Below are positions 1 to 11,324 of a DNA stretch of 64,000 nucleotides, in pieces. The notes under the pieces were generated by a model, which had not been told where the DNA came from, did not search any database, and worked only from the letters and a program-made list of their open reading frames with translations. Every line of letters begins with the position of its first letter. The stretch's first letter is position 1. Source of the stretch: Dryomyza anilis (Eukaryota > Arthropoda > Insecta > Diptera > Dryomyzidae); assembly GCA_951804985.1 (NCBI GenBank), contig OX638132.1, positions 17,713,529-17,777,528 of the forward strand. The letters are read 5' to 3'. The position numbers and the translations under genes were made by a program.

Positions 1-422
1 AGATAAAATAGTGGTGTAAAGGCATTTATTGTTTGTTTTTAAAGTAGCTATCGAACTGTATCATTAATTAAAAATAATTTGTTTAACATTTTTTGCTGCA
101 AATAAATGACAATTTAATGTTTGGCAAAATGCAGATCAATAGGTGCTTTAAAAACAAACAATAAATGCCTTTACACCACTATTTTATTTCGTATCAATAA
201 AAAGTTATGGCGAAAAAGAAAAAATTAGCCCTTTTGGCATGACAAGATTTTCAATTTTTCAAATTCGCCCTTTTGGTTTTGTCTTTTGTGGCTAGAAATA
301 TCCAACAAAACGATACGTAATTTTGGCACAGAATACTTGAGGAAAAACTACATTCAAAAATGTAAAAAAACACAAATGTCAAAAATTGCACATTCGCCCC
401 TTTGGCATGGTAGTGACGATAT
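1..422. mobile_element. FB1 foldback element, copy 1 (cut by window start)
   Basis: Bases 1-190 form a near-perfect palindrome: the first ~45 bases (AGATAAAATAGTGGTGTAAA...) return as their reverse complement at ~145-188, and inner arms share CTATCGA/AATAGGTGCTTT. The right part carries the family's end, CCCCTTTGGCATGG followed by AGTGACGATAT, ending near 422. The left end lies outside the window. Related copies are at 37056, 54562 and 60153, plus a fragment at 30768. It shows no coding capacity and looks non-autonomous. The shared architecture across copies is seen directly; the transposon class is not identified. Confidence 0.75.
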
Positions 423-728
423 CTTTTTGAATTATCTTGAACCATAGCTGAAACAATTTACTTTATATATGTATATGAACACTTTGTTCCTAAAGTTTAT
501 AGTCATTTCCAAATAAATCACAGAATAATGCCGTACGTTCAGTATGAAAATTTAAATTACGATTGTTTGCTAAAAATAATTTTAAATCTGACAATATTGC
601 TAATCATTATTTCGAAATGGAAAGTGATGTGAAATTTAAGTTCCCTATTGTTTTTTACATATTTGATATTCAAAAATTCAGGCTGGACCGAAACGAAGCG
701 GTTAAAATTTTGTCTACGCCATTTACAA
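423..728. other. AT-rich non-coding stretch
   Basis: No repeat, ORF or RNA structure is supported here. It separates FB1 from the degenerate array that follows. Confidence 0.6.
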
Positions 729-1195
729 ATATAATTCAGTAAAGTTCAATTTAAATTCAGAAATTCCATTTGAAATTCAAAAGATAACAACTGAAATTCC
801 GAAATTAAATTTGAAATTCAGAAATTCCATTTTAAATTTAAAAGACACCAATTGAAATTGAGAAATTCCATTTGTAATTCAAAAGACAACAACTGAAATT
901 CTGAAATTAAATTTGAAATTCAGAAATTCCATTTTAAATTCAAAAGACACCAATTGAAATTGAGATATACCATTTGAAATTCAAAAGACATGAATTGAAA
1001 TTCATAAATTCCATTTTTAATTCAAAAGACTTCAATTGAAATTCAGAAATTTACATTTAAAATTCAGAAAATTTTATTTAATATTCAAAAATTTCTATTT
1101 TAAATTCAGAAAATTTTATTTAATATTCAAAAATTTCCATTTTAAATTGAGAAAATTTGAAATTCAGAAGTTTCCTTTTGAAATTCAAATAATTT
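729..1195. repeat. Degenerate tandem array, AATTC(C)ATTT/GAAATTCAAAAG units
   Basis: The block GAAATTCAAAAGAC plus AAATTCCATTT recurs about eight times with spacing alternating near 42 and 60 bases, then decays into shorter AAATTCAGAAAATTTTATTT units at the right. Open frames here are by-products of the repeat. Confidence 0.75.
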
Positions 1196-2095
1196 ATTGC
1201 ATAGTCGAAACAGTTTAGGCACATATTTTCGACATATTTCGAACAGACAAAGGCAGAGTTTGTAACACAATATATCTGTTTTTTGCCCGGTCTCATAATA
1301 TGCTGTGAATATGCCATTAAAATTCCACAAAATTTTACAACATGCTGTGTTTGCCGAAAATATTCCCGAAATATTCTTGAAAAAATGACAAAAAAAAATT
1401 TATAATTCAAATGGCAGTTTCACGGCATATTTTGAAAAGGGCCTGAAAATAGGCAGCTTTTGATACACACTCTGCCTGTATATGCTTGAAATCTTTCGTA
1501 GAATCCGGGTGTGTCGAGGTAGTTTAAAAACATATTTCTGACATATTTCAAAAAGACAAAGGCGGAGTCTGTATCACAAGCTATCTGTTTTCTGTCCGTA
1601 CACAAAATATTCCGTAAATCTGCCAATAAAATTACACATAATTTGAAAACCTGCTATACACTTCTGAAAATATTCCTTTTATCTATGTCATTGTCGGAAA
1701 TATGCCCGAAATATTCCTAAAAAATTTCTAAAAAATTTGTGTCGTGAAGTGTTTCTTAACAATTTAAAAATTGTTTATTTAAAATAAGTCTGTCATCGAT
1801 TTTGTCAAATAGGTTGCCTAACTATTCCCAAAATCTGCCTTGAGGCAGACATTCTAAATTCCGAGACAACATTTTTGGCAGGGTCTATACAATTTAGAAA
1901 CATTTTGCAGACATATTTCAAACAGACAAAGTTGGAGTTTGTATCACAAGCTGCCTGTTTTCTGCCTGTTCTCAAAATATGCCATAAAGCTGTCATAAAA
2001 ATTCCATAAAAACTTACAACCTGTTATACACTTCCCAAAATATTCCTTTTATCGGTTTGTTTGCCGGAAATATGCCCGAAATATCCCAGAATTTA
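1196..2095. repeat. Family C dispersed repeat, three serial diverged units
   Basis: Three units of roughly 330-380 bases each contain the ordered blocks ATATTTC(A)AACAGACAAAG, GAGTTTGTATCACAAGCT, TGTTTTCTGCC, CATAAAAATTCCA, and GCCGGAAATATGCCCGAAATAT. The same blocks, partly in opposite orientation, make up 37600-38650 and a fragment at 47570. No protein is encoded. Unit-to-unit divergence is high, so this is an old repeat. Confidence 0.75.
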
Positions 2096-2362
2096 TTCTA
2101 TTATTCTATTAAACATAAACCCAAAAATGCTTTAAAAAAATATCTAAAATGTGTGTCCAATAAAAAATCCCTTTTGAAGCTAAAATCGTCTGTGCTGAAA
2201 AAAAAAACGTTTTTTCATTAAAATTGTTATTAAAATCTGGCAGTGACAGCAATAACAAAGAAATATGCAGCACAAAAAACGTACCAACTAAAAATCAATG
2301 CATGCTGTAAAGTTTGAAAAAAACAAAAAAATTGCTCTAAAAATTGGCAAAAAAAAAATCCA
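2096..2362. other. AT-rich non-coding stretch
   Basis: Homopolymer-rich sequence with no supported feature. Confidence 0.5.
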
Positions 2363-2630
2363 CTCTTAAAAAACGCGCCAATAACAAGAGCGTCGAGTGT
2401 CTTTTGCATCACTTCCGGTGCAGCGCTTCCGCAGGCTGACCAACGTGTGAAACGCGAAACAAGCGACGGCACAGTCGTCGCATGTAGTAGTAGCGCAGTT
2501 TTTGCAGTAGTTGCACTGAATGCGGCTGTTAACAGCCAACAACACTAACTAATGGATGATGATAACGAATGATGATGACGATGATGTTATCAAACATGCC
2601 AGAGTTGCTAACGCACGATATCGATACGTT
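2363..2630. promoter_or_regulatory. Small GC-richer island, candidate promoter or conserved region
   Basis: This ~270-base block stands out from AT-rich flanks by its CpG-containing text (GCGCTTCCGCAGG, GAAACGCGAAACAAGCGACG, CAGTCGTCGC). It includes a (GATGAT)n-like tract near 2548-2588 and ends in a perfect TATCGATA. No open frame of note crosses it. Promoter function is an inference from composition plus the DRE motif; an ancient conserved intronic or intergenic element would look the same. Confidence 0.3.
2619..2626. promoter_or_regulatory. TATCGATA (DRE core-promoter motif match)
   Basis: Exact 8/8 match to the palindromic DNA replication-related element bound by DREF and BEAF-32 in Drosophila. 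In AT-rich DNA a chance match is quite possible; its position at the edge of the GC-richer island is the only support. Confidence 0.35.
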
Positions 2631-3385
2631 TTGCGATATTTTCTTTTAATTGTAGCAATTGAAATATTGAGTTTATGTTTGACCATTTGGCATTTGGACT
2701 TCAATTGAAATGCCATTCTTTTTTAAAAACAAAACATTTCCAATGAATTTTTATTCATATTTATTTTTGTGGAAAAGCCAATAGAAGGCATAGAAACTGA
2801 GCAAAATTAGATCAAAAATAGTAAGACAGTGTTTTCGAACTGTAGAACTATTCAGTAGAACCGTTTCTGTATTTAGTTGAATCGTTCTTAAAAGTAGTAT
2901 AATAGTTCTGTAAATATTAAAACAATTTTTAAATGTAGTCGAATAGTTTTAAATGTCTAGAATTGTTTTCAAAAAAATTTAAACATTTTTAATATAAATT
3001 TCTAATATAAAAATACTTTTTAAATGTGGAAGAAAAGTTTTGAAAAATTTAAAACAGTGTACTAGTGGAATCTCCAATCACCACCAAACCGATTTTGTCC
3101 TAATTTAATTCATACCTTTAGGACATTCAGGAGAAATTTATTTTCCAAATTCTGTTCTGTGACCGGTATTAATGGTACATTAGGTAAAAAAAAAAAATAT
3201 TTAAATATTTTTGTTATTGTTACGATCGAATATCATTTAAATTAAAATTATTACGAACAAGTTGTGTAGTTTTGTAGACGGATAATTTTTATTTAAGCCA
3301 AATTGCTTCATATTCTAATGCAAATTTTTGATATTTTAGCACTTCCTGCGAAAAAGATGGGTATGACTCTAATCGTTAGACATTC
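2631..3385. other. AT-rich non-coding stretch
   Basis: No gene seen. Near 2820-3060 there are loosely repeated AGTTNTAAATGT/TAGAA(T)TGTTT words, too diverged to define a unit. Confidence 0.5.
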
Positions 3386-3387
3386 TA

Positions 3388-3724
3388 AAGGGTTTTTCAA
3401 CAGGGACGCTACAAAAGTAGAGCGACAGGGACAGCAAACGACGTCATATTTCTTGCTCTTTTGACATTTCTCTTTAGTAATGTTTACCATTTCATGATGG
3501 AAAGATATACGAATTCGAATTTCGATAGTAAATTTTAATAATTTCGACTCATTGTTGGCTCATATATCTTTCCATCATAAAATGGCAAACCTTACTGAAG
3601 AGAAATGTCAAAACAGCGACAAGAAATATGGTGTCGTTTGCTGTCCCTGTCGCTCTACTTTTGTAGCGTCCCTGTTGAAAAATCCTTAAAAAAACTTTTG
3701 TAGCGCTCTTATTGAAAAACCCTT
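3388..3724. mobile_element. Family Y foldback MITE, copy 1
   Basis: TA at 3386-3387 and at 3725-3726 flank a 337-base foldback. The left end AAGGGTTTTTCAACAGGGAC is mirrored on the right. The arms share GCTACAAAAGTAGAGCGACA, AGCAAACGACG, TCTCTTTAGTAA and TTTCATGATGGAAAGATATA in inverted order around an asymmetric ~55-base centre. The right end carries an additional outer module (ACTTTTGTAGCGCTCTTATT) that the left end lacks. TA duplication plus long inverted repeats suggests a Tc1/mariner-type mover. Six copies occur in the window. Confidence 0.85.
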
Positions 3725-3726
3725 TA

Positions 3727-4734
3727 CTTTCAAGAAATAGCATTTTGGTCTAAACTGTTCAAAAATAGTAAATTTTGTACAGAAATGTGTAATAAATTAT
3801 TTTTATTTATTCATGTAAAAACAACATGTTTCGAGAACCTTCTACACTTCTTGTGCATGCTATTTGCATCTTATTCGCACTCCGATGTTTTAATGCGCTG
3901 ATCTTCTATCTATTTCTCGCACATGGCTACCGTGCGCTAAATTGTGTTACGTCTCATTTACTCTTACATAGTGGAGCAAATTACCTCTTTTCGCAACATT
4001 ATATAAGTCATAATGGAACCATATACTCAAAAATTTAATTTAGTATTGAACATTTTTTTTTCAAAAAAAGTCGTTCTATTTTTTGAAAAATAAAATCTAT
4101 ATTAGTATTTTTATTTTAAAAATTATGTTATTGATAAAAGCGCGGTGTCAAAAAAAATTGCGCGATTTAAAAAAAAAAAAAATATTTTTAGACTATGTTT
4201 TTTTTGTGTTCTAAAAATTTGATGGTCAAAAACTTTTTCGTGGCCTTCACATTTAATTTTTATACTCCCATGTTCCAGGAAATTAAGTTTGAATAAAACG
4301 TGTTTTTTTATTTTTAGGCGATACGACGAGATCACCTGTGATATTTTTGTAATTTTCAGTACTACTTTACGCAAGACATGATATGACACTTTTTTTCCTG
4401 CTTGTTTGAATATAATCCAAAAACTAGTTGTGACCTTGGTAGATTTTGGATTTTTGTTCAGTTCCAGGGGGAAATTAATTTTTGATTTTCGAAACTTTCC
4501 CCCTATTAGGTAGGCATGGCAATTGATTTTTTTAACATTTCGAGTGATCCTAGAAAGTAAACTTCAGCCGATCATTCAAACTATAAAATGGTTTTAAATT
4601 TAACCACCGGAGAAGTAAACCAGTTAAGATAGTCTCAAAGTTAGTTTCAAATGTTATCATCATTGGTCGTTCATTTTTATAAATCTGTAAACACTGAACC
4701 GACTATGAATAAATTTAATATACCCAAGCAATTT
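3727..4734. other. AT-rich non-coding stretch
   Basis: No supported gene. Short open frames near 3826-4038 (+) and 4123-4389 (-) have no recognisable domain. Confidence 0.5.
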
Positions 4735-5102
4735 CACGGTTCCTTAACGGTACAGAAATATGGAATACGAAATTAAATGTAATCTAAAAATTAAATGTAA
4801 GGGCCAGCGCCCAGTAGATGAATGAAATAAATGAATATGAAATAATATGATACAGTAAATGGCTAAAGGGGTTATCGAAACTAATTTCGGATCAGTGGCG
4901 AGTACATTTTAACGGTACGTTTACTGAGCACTGGAACGCTTGATGCAAAAATAGAGTAAATGAGAGTAAATTGAGAGTATGTTTCGATAATCCGTCAACG
5001 GACCGTTATTCTGTACAAAATACGGAATGAGTCCGTAGAGATTACGTTGCGACGAACCGTTAATGAAACCGTCATTTTTGATTAAATACGGTGTGAATAC
5101 AC
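4735..5102. other. Sequence rich in CCGTTA/ACGGT words, unidentified
   Basis: Repeated motifs such as TTAACGGTAC, CAACGGACCGTTATT and GAACCGTTAATGAAACCGTC give this stretch internal direct and inverted symmetry, suggesting an old repeat. No ORF. Confidence 0.35.
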
Positions 5103-5651
5103 GGAGGGAAAAAATGTTCTAAAATCCAGAAGGAATCAAGTAGTATACGAAGTGATATACAGCTAAGCAGAAAAGTTCTTAATTTCCAGAAATTGATTTT
5201 CTTAGTTATCAAAAAAAAGTAACTAAGTAGAATTATTCTTGGATTCAGTTATTAATTTCTTGTGTATCAAAAAAGTAACTAAGTAGAATAAGTCTTGAAT
5301 TCAGTTATTAATTTCTTATGTATCAAAAATGTTATTGTTCTTTTCGTCCCAAAATTTAATGAACACGTGTATCGAAGAAAACAACAACAATACATGAACA
5401 CGTGTACTTTTTGCGATGAATACAGCAACAATTTTGCGTGTTCTTTTTGGTTTTTAATAACCAATAAATTAACTTCTGAAAATCCAGTTGAATAAAGTTT
5501 GTTTACTTTCTTGACAACTAAGTAATTTGATTTCTTGATATCCAGTTGACAAATTCTTGAATTTTAGTAGTATTTTATTGATATTAGTCAAATACTGCTA
5601 TTTTTCTATCTAACCGAATTCTTCTTGAGTTTTTGAATTTTATTTCCCTCC
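5103..5651. mobile_element. Putative small TIR element ending in GGAGGG...CCCTCC
   Basis: The left end GGAGGGAAAAAATGTTCTAA is mirrored at the right by an inverted match (TTGAATTTTATTTCCCTCC), roughly 70% over ~35 bases. Inside, ~56-base units containing AAGTAACTAAGTAGAATAA and ATTCAGTTATTAATTTCTT occur two to three times (5190-5330), and ACACGTGTA occurs twice near 5362 and 5398. No convincing target duplication was found, so the call is tentative. The flanks (4735-5102, 5652-5760) share CCGTTAAT/ACGGAATGAG-like words that may belong to a larger host repeat. Confidence 0.4.
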
Positions 5652-6894
5652 TTGTACGTTGAGATTAAGATTCGACTCGACGGTCTGTTAATGAGTCATA
5701 GATCTGTATGAAAAACGGAGGGAATATATTAAATACACCGTTTTTATACCACACAAAATTATCTTTTACATCCGTGAAGTAATTCAAACTAAGTAATTCA
5801 AGTAAATCAAACTAAAAACCATAGTTAATTTGGAATTAACTTCTCGGGCAGTGAGTCTGAGCCAATACGTAGACGATATTTATTTGTAGTATTTGAAATA
5901 GTGCACAAAAAGTTTTTGTTTGTGTCACCACTTGGTTGATTCAATTTTCAAAAGATAAAATGCCTTCTAAACACTATTTCCGTTTGTGCAACCCGGAAAC
6001 AGTAAATAAAGAGCAACAAAAACCTACGGCTAATAGACAAACCCGAGGAGTGTTAAAAAACCTTTGAAGTGAAAATGATAAATTTAAAGTGCTCCAAAAC
6101 TACCTAGGAGCCACATTTCATTGAAACCCTTTTCAATATGTTATCATTTTGAGTTTTTTTTGTTGCACAAAGCCATGTGTGCGATAATCTAAGTGCTGTG
6201 ATTTACTACATGACTTGAGTCAAAAGGAATAAAAAGGAATAAAATGAAAAATACATTGCTGCAAAACAAAATGGAATTAACGTACATCAGCCAACAGCTA
6301 GTTTCCTGTTTTTTTTTTACTAGTTTTCCATCCCAATAGTGTAGTTTTCAACTTTTTAATTGGTTTAAATTTGAAAAATATAAAAATTGCATTTTTCAAT
6401 ATTGAAGCATATTAATTAAATGACTAGCTGCCTTTGGCACCATAATCAGTCAAACGAACATATAGCTTTTCATTTTATTACCGTAGATGCTACAATTTGG
6501 TATTTATTTATTTTTAGCAACGTCATTTTTTTTAAATTTAAAGTTTGCTACATTTTTTACATTTTGTACATTTCGAAAGTGATTAAAAACTTTTCAACAT
6601 ACATAAAAATATACATGTAAAATGGAAATATTCTGCTGATGTGCTAATAAAATCAACAAACTGTCACCTTTGTAAATTATTTCATGGAAATACATTTGAA
6701 AAAATAGCAAATACATAAGCTTGACATGAAAATCAACAAATAGTTGAGTGCACAGAACAAGTATGGGGAAAATGGACATAAAAAAGGCTGAGTTCAACAT
6801 CATTTTATAAAATTAAACATAACCATTGAGGAATTCTAACCTTATTTGGTTCAGTTTGTTGAATGTTTTCACAATAAATAATAGTTCTTTTTTT
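5652..6894. other. Non-coding, with one 35-codon open frame of unknown status
   Basis: Mostly AT-rich. At 5960-6067 (+) a 35-residue frame begins MPSKHYFRLCNPETVNKEQQ in sequence less AT-rich than its surroundings. I do not recognise it. It could be an exon or transposase scrap, or chance. The rest, including open frames near 6420 and 6600, shows nothing. Confidence 0.35.
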
Positions 6895-7572
6895 TATTAG
6901 TGTTATAACCAAAACAAAAATAATTCTCCGCCAATACAACTTTTCTCAAAGACAATTCTTCCTCGGACCGTTCTTCCACGTAGAATATTTCGCCGTAGAA
7001 CTATTCCCAGTAGAAATCTTCCCAGTGAAATTCTTTACCGTAGAATTCTTTCCCGGTAGAATTCTTTCCCGGTAGAATTCTTGCCGGTAGAAATCTTTCC
7101 CGTAGAATTCTTCCCCGTAGTGCTTTTCCAAGTATAATTTGTCCCAATAGAGTTTTTCCCAGTAGTAGTTTTAGTGTGGTGAGTTTTAGTATGGTGAATT
7201 TTAGTGTGGTGAGTTTTAGTATGGTGAGTTTTAGTGTGGTGAGTTTCGGTGTAGATGCTTCCCCGTAGAATTATACTTCCCGTAGAATTTTTTTTCCAGT
7301 AGAATTTATAATTTGGTGAGTTTTAGTGAGGTAAATTGGAGTGTAATGAACAAATTTAAATGAATCATTGATATAATGTGTTTTTAATTCTTAGGTTATA
7401 TGGGAGGTGCCACGCCCATTCTACCAATCTCATCAAGTTAAATACTCTGCCCTGATCCAGCATACATATTGTGTCAAAATTTTATTCAATTCGGTTCAGC
7501 CGTTTTGACGTCTATTCGGAACAGACATACATACATACATTCAAACTTTCACAAATATATAGTAGATATATA
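6895..7572 (+). mobile_element. Family G element, copy 1 (two 15-bp minisatellites)
   Basis: Order is: head ATAACCAAAACAAAAATAAT; an array of ~15-base CCGTAGAATTCTTTC units (about 6955-7135); an array of 15-base TTTTAGTGTGGTGAG units (about 7160-7245); then a conserved tail (GGTTATATGGGAGGTGCCAC, TTCGGTTCAGCCGTTTTGAC, ACAGACATACATACATAC) ending near 7572. The same order appears at 13541, 16415 and 58740. It has no coding capacity. The tail words and the GACCCGTGCTTCGCTG head seen in other copies are common in insect non-autonomous elements. Confidence 0.8.
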
Positions 7573-7752
7573 TAGTTGATCAGCTTTAAAGTCAAATGAC
7601 CCATATATAATTATTTTTTTAAAAATAGAAAATCAATTACATTAGACTACTCATAACGCCTTTTTTATTTCTCCACGATCTTAGTGTGATTTTCCGATGG
7701 ACTTCAATATTATTGTCATGACCTCTTACTCAGTTTTTCAGATTGCGTAATA

Positions 7753-7945
7753 AAGGGTTTTTCAATAAGAGCGCTACAAAAGTTTTTTCAAGGACGCTAC
7801 AAAAGTAGAGCGACAGGGACAGCAAACGACGCCATATTTCTTACCGCTCTTTTGACATTTCTCTTCCGTAAGGTTTGCCATTTCATAATGGAAAGATATA
7901 CGAGCCAACAACGAGTCTAAATTATTAAAATTTACTACCGAAATT
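7753..7945. mobile_element. Family Y foldback MITE, copy 2 (right arm missing)
   Basis: Left TA at 7751-7752. It starts with the full double end: AAGGGTTTTTCAATAAGAGC, then CAAGGACGCTACAAAAGTAG. The left arm and the asymmetric centre follow, but the centre is inverted relative to the other copies. The sequence then stops matching and runs into the gene-like block at 7955. Confidence 0.8.
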
Positions 7946-7954
7946 CGAATTGAG

Positions 7955-8494
7955 TTATGATTTCCACCATAAACTGCAGATGCAGATTTTTCTTCATCTT
8001 CAACGGAGCTGTTGCGTCACACTGAGCATCATGCTTAATTGATAGCGGATCGTCTTTGTGCAGCTTCAAAGGACCGACTGGAAGATCAACAACTCGATCG
8101 ATTTTTTGCACAAATTATCCCCATACTTGGCAAGGTGGTATTCTTGAAAAGTGTGTCCTAGACAGCCAGCGTCTCGATGTTCTTGATGAAGCTAGCTTGA
8201 GATATACTATCAGTTCCATGCACCACTGCAACATGCGGTATTTTCCAGCGTTCGTCCGATGACCATCTCGTTGAGCAGTGCGGTCAGTGTGTCGATGTAG
8301 AATTCTGCGATGTTAATGGATATGTTGTACATATTCCTGCCATCGCAATCCCTGCAGCAGCTTCTTGGACCCACGGCTGCCTGCTACTGCTCACTTAAGT
8401 TGCGGCAAGTATTTCTGTTGCTGTGTCAATTCTGCAGTGGCAACGTCTTCCTTAATAAGATTGACTTCTTTTGCCAGCGGGCCCATTAATTAAT
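7955..8494 (-). pseudogene. Broken gene-like block of unknown identity
   Basis: On the minus strand this ~540-base block is GC-richer than its surroundings and shows protein-like text in shifting frames. One frame from ~8494 starts MGPLAKEVNLIKEDVATAEL and hits a stop after ~31 codons. Another holds ISINIAEFYIDTLTALLNEM near 8330. A third reads VVDLPVGPLKLHKDDPLSIK toward 8060. Several stops and frame changes interrupt it. I do not recognise the family. It lies between two family Y copies, the outer ends of which both carry the GAGCGCTAC module, so it could be a captured or processed gene fragment. A chance GC-rich island is the alternative. Confidence 0.3.
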
Positions 8495-8538
8495 TCTTTG
8501 ACAAATTAAAGAAACATTCAAATATGTTAATCAATGTA

Positions 8539-8871
8539 AAGAGTTTTTTTAACAAGGACGCTACAAAAGTAGAGCGACAGGGACTGCAAACGACGCCATA
8601 TTTCTTGCCGTTCTTTTGACATTTCTCTTCAGCCATGTCATGATGGAAAGATATACGAATTCGAATTTTGGTAGTAAATTTTAATAATTTCGACTAGTTG
8701 TTGGCTCGTATAGCTTTCCATAATAAAATGGCAAACCTTACTGAAGAGAAATGTCAAAAGAACGGCAAGAAATATGGCGTCGTTTGCTGTCCCTGTCGCT
8801 CTACTTTTGTAGCGTCCTTGTTGAAAAACCCTTGAAAAAAACTTTTGTAGCGCTCTTATTGAAAAACCCTT
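8539..8871. mobile_element. Family Y foldback MITE, copy 3
   Basis: TA at 8537-8538 and at 8872-8873. Left end AAGAGTTTTTTTAACAAGGA. Arms carry GCTACAAAAGTAGAGCGACA and its complement. The right end has inner end plus outer module (ACTTTTGTAGCGCTCTTATT). The left arm is shortened near 8632 compared with copy 1. Non-coding. Confidence 0.85.
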
Positions 8872-8873
8872 TA

Positions 8874-10021
8874 AATACTTCTTGATACTTACTGTTCCGC
8901 ATAATAAAAATTCTAATTCTAAGCGAATGCCACCAATTTCACGAATTCCACTAAATTCACCAGCGCTATAAGCGAGTACACGAACACATACCACGCAGTG
9001 TTATAGCGACCACGCACTGCTATAACATCAACGCGGTATGCGAATACACATAGCTGTTGCCAGCAAATGCGATTGCTAATATGATGAATGTGTACGCTAA
9101 AACAATTTTAAATGTATCATCGAGCTCTATTAATTTATACTAAAATAAAAACGCACGATTAAATTTGTTTTTCAAAATTTATCAAATAAAAACTAAATTA
9201 ATATTCGAACAAACAATTTTTTAAAATCGGATTGTTGAATTTAACAATTATATTAAATTTAACAATCCAACAATAAATTTAACAATCACCAAAAAATTAT
9301 GGTAAAGTGTGAAAAAGCTAAAAGCTACTCAAATCAAAGCAAAAAATTAACAATTATAATTGTGAAATGAAGAACAATCTTTATTGTTAAATTTAACAAT
9401 TATTTTCTGAGAGTGTGTGCACACAGAAAAAAACATACCATAAAATAATTTTTTTTTTACTATTAAAATTTTTTACTATTAAAATTAGTCAATAGGATAT
9501 TTGTCCGATAAACTATTAACTCAATCGGTGAATCCTATTAAATACTACAAAATACTATACAATTTATTTGAGTTTCTATGAATATATTTATTATTTGTAT
9601 ACTACTAAATCAATAACTGTCCTATTGTCAAATTTTAATAGGATTTTATGAGTCTTTTTTTTTCTGAGTGTAATAAAAAAATAATAATATAAAAATAAAA
9701 AAAGTAAAAAGTATATCAGAAATAAAAAAAAAATATTAAAATACAAAAAAAAAATATATTTTTTTATTTAATTTTTTATGAATTGAAGTTAACAGCAACA
9801 AAAATACTTAAAATAGCTAAAATTATTTGCTCTAATAGCATAAAAAAGTTTACTGAAGCCATTTGCTGTTTCAGCAAAATCCGGCGCTTTTCTCTTTTCA
9901 GCAAACATTTTTGCTATATTGACAATCTTTTTTGCTACTGTTACATAATTTTTATTTTGAGTGTATGATTATCTAGAACATAGTCCAAACTAACTATCAA
10001 AATTACTAAATTTTTTCTAAT
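8874..10021. other. AT-rich non-coding stretch
   Basis: 8980-9035 holds an 8-base inverted repeat (GTTATAGC/GCTATAAC). 9170-9420 contains repeated TTTAACAAT words in both orientations. 9420-9780 is A/T-homopolymer rich. No gene is supported. Confidence 0.5.
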
Positions 10022-10059
10022 TGTTCCATTTATTATGATAAATATGCATTTTTTGAAAT

Positions 10060-10495
10060 TAAAACGAGTTGGGAAAGTTAGGTCACATGGGGCGGATTTT
10101 TATAGTCGGTCGGGCCGAACTATGGAATACCCTACACCTTTGGTGGGGATATTAACCCTCAGAATATTATTCATATATCAGAAATTTACGTCTTATATCC
10201 CCATTAATTAAAAAAATTATATAAAGTATAAAAAACTATTTGGAACACATATTTCTAAGTGAATTCTAACAATACGTTTTAAATTTTATAACTATACCTT
10301 GAATACTTTTCGAGTTATTAGTTCCGAAAGAGTTATATAAAAGTTACATGTATGGGAGGTGGGCGTGTCCGTTGACCGATTTGGCTAATTTTCAAACTCA
10401 GTTCCTACTTTTGGCTAAAATATATTGCATTCTGATCAGTATTTCTCAAGTTATTCTGTATTCGGACAGCAAGACAGAAAGACAGCAAGACGGCA

Positions 10496-10563
<68 letters not shown>

Positions 10564-10700
10564 GGACATGGCTAAACGGACTCGGGTAGTGATGCTGATC
10601 AAGAATATATATACTTTTCCATACCGGACACGCCTCCTAAGGGGCTTTACAATATATGCACAAAGTTAATATACCCTGTACCTCATAGGTGTAGGGTATA
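10060..10700 (-). mobile_element. (GTCY)n element, variant A, copy 1
   Basis: Runs from CGAGTTGGGAAAGTTAGGTC through a subterminal hairpin (ATAGTCGG...CCGAACTAT), a (GACA)n tract at ~10500-10563, the core TGATCAAGAATATATATACT, and GGTGTAGGGTATA at the end. On the minus strand the core reads as (GTCY)n next to TATATATTCTTGATCA, the arrangement described for dipteran mini-me/DINE-type elements. No ORF. Similar copies are at 18050 and 29071. Confidence 0.8.
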
Positions 10701-10935
10701 AAAAAACGCTTAAAATGAAAATACCCATCGCAATTTTTGGATATGTTGAAGATTATAGACTAAGCTAACGTTTATTACGAAAAATCGTACCAGACCACAA
10801 AAAAAAAAATAAGAATAGGTCATATTGAAAAATGACTTTTAATGTGTGTAATTTTAAGGTTAAATATGTCAAAAAGGCATTCCTTGAAATTAAAAAAAAA
10901 ATCTTTTTTGACCGATTTTTCATGGTAAACGTTAG

Positions 10936-11256
10936 TAGCCGCGGTAGCTCAGTGGTTAGTGCGTTGGACTGCGAGCCGAAAGGTCCCCGGTTCAAGCCTG
11001 GACTGGGGCTAACAACATCTTTTCATAGAAACATTTTTCTATGCCGCGCTACCTCACGGCAGTAAATGGCAAACCTACGAGAGTAAAACATTGCCTAAGA
11101 AAAGCTCTCACCCGCCGTTCGGATTCGGCAATAAACTGTAGGTCACACCACTTTGAGTACAAATATAACACGCACAGCTCAAAATGGTGAGAGAGCTCGG
11201 CCGAAGTTCTTATAGGACTGTAGTGCCAAACTATTATTTATATTATTATTATTATT
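10936..11256 (+). mobile_element. tRNA-derived SINE, copy 1 (full length)
   Basis: The head TAGCCGCGGTAGCTCAGTGG contains a pol III A box (TAGCTCAGTGG), and GGTTCAAGCC near 10991 fits a B box. Next come a ~230-base unrelated body (AACATCTTTTCATAGAAACA ... TTCGGATTCGGCAATAAACT ... GGCCGAAGTTC) and a 3' tail of TATT/ATT repeats. The left flank TAAACGTTAG (10926-10935) and right flank TAAACGGTTAG (11257-11267) form a near-perfect target duplication inside the right arm of the palindrome. Retrotransposition by a partner LINE is inferred from the family type. Confidence 0.9.
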
Positions 11257-11324
11257 TAAACGGTTAGTTTGGTCTATAATCTTCAACATATCCAAAAATG
11301 TCGATGGGTATTTTTCTTTTAAGC

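Noticed and set aside
10936..11010. tRNA gene call for the TAGCTCAGTGG...GGTTCAAGCC segment
   Set aside because: The tRNA-like head is followed by a conserved non-tRNA body and tail, repeated at several loci with target duplications. This is a SINE; cloverleaf pairing is imperfect in the anticodon arm.
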